Below, piece after piece: positions 4,868 to 5,256 of a DNA stretch of 5,256 nt; within the stretch, counting starts at the first letter, position 1; each line of letters opens with the position of its first letter. The stretch covers positions 1 to 5,256 of the forward strand of contig DAHWJX010000119.1 of NCBI GenBank assembly GCA_027343965.1. Direction: 5' to 3'. The notes below the pieces were generated by a model that ran no database searches, was not told the DNA's origin, and worked only from the letters and a program-made list of their open reading frames with translations. This DNA comes from JAKACU01 sp021821185 (GTDB lineage: Bacteria; Bacillota; Bacilli; Alicyclobacillales; SLC66). Made by a program: the position numbers and the translations under genes.

Positions 4868-5256
4868 TTATTGTTGGATGAAGTGCCTGCCGCCATTGTT
4901 TATAACAAATAATCGTCCGGAAAGTGTCCATAGATAGCCATGGTTGCTATCAAAAAAACCATGGATGCAGGTATTATAGGCACGGAAGACGGGAATTTAT
5001 ACCATGTATAATGATGACCGTTATCGATAGACTTGCCAAAACCTTGCCCGTTTTGTTCTTCGATCCAGCGGATGTTTCCTGTGTTCCCTGTAAAACTGGA
5101 GGTATAGAAAGGTTTCCCAGGTCCGATTTTCCAAGTCGCACCACCGTTTATCGTAACATAATTACGCGTACTCGTTGCGATTTGGCCATGCAATGTGCCA
5201 TGTACAAAGTACACGCTAAAGACATCGCCCTTAGGTGTCTTTACAAAGCGCCATGT
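4868..5256 (-). pseudogene. BNR/Asp-box-repeat protein, 3' end, frameshifted at a 7-base homopolymer
   Basis: The gene enters from the right edge. Seen: the frame from 5256 encodes ATSTRNYVTINGGATWKIG, then FGKSIDNGHHYTWYKFPSS, both with the S-DGG-TW pattern of BNR/Asp-box repeats that build beta-propellers in sialidases and exported or photosystem-assembly proteins. As it stands this frame ends at TAA 4902-4900. In the frame one base over, the DNA continues with DSNHGYLWTLSGRLFVINN and GGRHFIQQ to TAA 4870-4868, again a BNR-like blade with a natural end just before the terminator. The switch falls in the run of seven T on the minus strand (4958-4952): adding one T joins PASMVF to FDSNHGYLW without a break. 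The lesion may be a true mutation, tract-length variation, or a sequencing error. The function of the protein cannot be told from this part; no catalytic residues are visible. Confidence 0.7.

Overview
The window looks like chromosomal DNA of a low-to-medium G+C Gram-positive bacterium. The evidence is purine-rich Shine-Dalgarno sequences (AGGAG, AAGGAGG, GAGGGGGG), a TTG start, an exported NodB-type deacetylase and an M29 aminopeptidase. The protein flavour suggests an Alicyclobacillaceae-like member of Bacillota, but that placement is an impression from reading, not a measured result. No rRNA, tRNA, CRISPR array, insertion sequence or phage gene was seen.

Layout, left to right: (1) the first 78 codons of zwf (glucose-6-phosphate 1-dehydrogenase), minus strand, running off the left edge, with an AT-rich inverted repeat just upstream; (2) about 590 bases without an intact gene, holding the wreck of an aldo/keto reductase gene on the minus strand and a stretch I cannot assign; (3) an intact secreted polysaccharide deacetylase, minus strand; (4) about 500 bases holding a frameshifted, internally deleted SGNH/GDSL hydrolase remnant, plus strand; (5) an intact GT39-like multi-pass membrane glycosyltransferase, plus strand; (6) the C-terminal third of a short-chain dehydrogenase/reductase, cut off at its 5' end, plus strand; (7) an intact M29 aminopeptidase starting at TTG, plus strand; (8) a hairpin terminator shared by converging genes; (9) the 3' end of a BNR/Asp-box-repeat protein gene, minus strand, entering from the right edge and thrown out of frame by one base at a seven-base homopolymer.

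The striking property is decay. Every intact gene here is separated from the next by a recognisable, non-functional gene remnant, and each remnant is broken differently (nonsense codon, internal deletion, frameshift, 5' truncation, homopolymer indel). Most of the apparently intergenic DNA is therefore dead coding sequence, not regulatory DNA. This suggests a genome undergoing active gene loss. The exception to check is the BNR gene, where a sequencing error or real tract-length variation would also fit.

The intact genes do not form one pathway. Zwf feeds the oxidative pentose phosphate pathway. The deacetylase and the GT39-like enzyme both act on cell-surface glycans and are divergently transcribed, but nothing in the sequence ties them to a common product. 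The aminopeptidase is a cytoplasmic peptide-degrading enzyme. I see no convincing new multi-gene system; the value of the window is the pattern of erosion and the single-base lesions that can be dated or tested.
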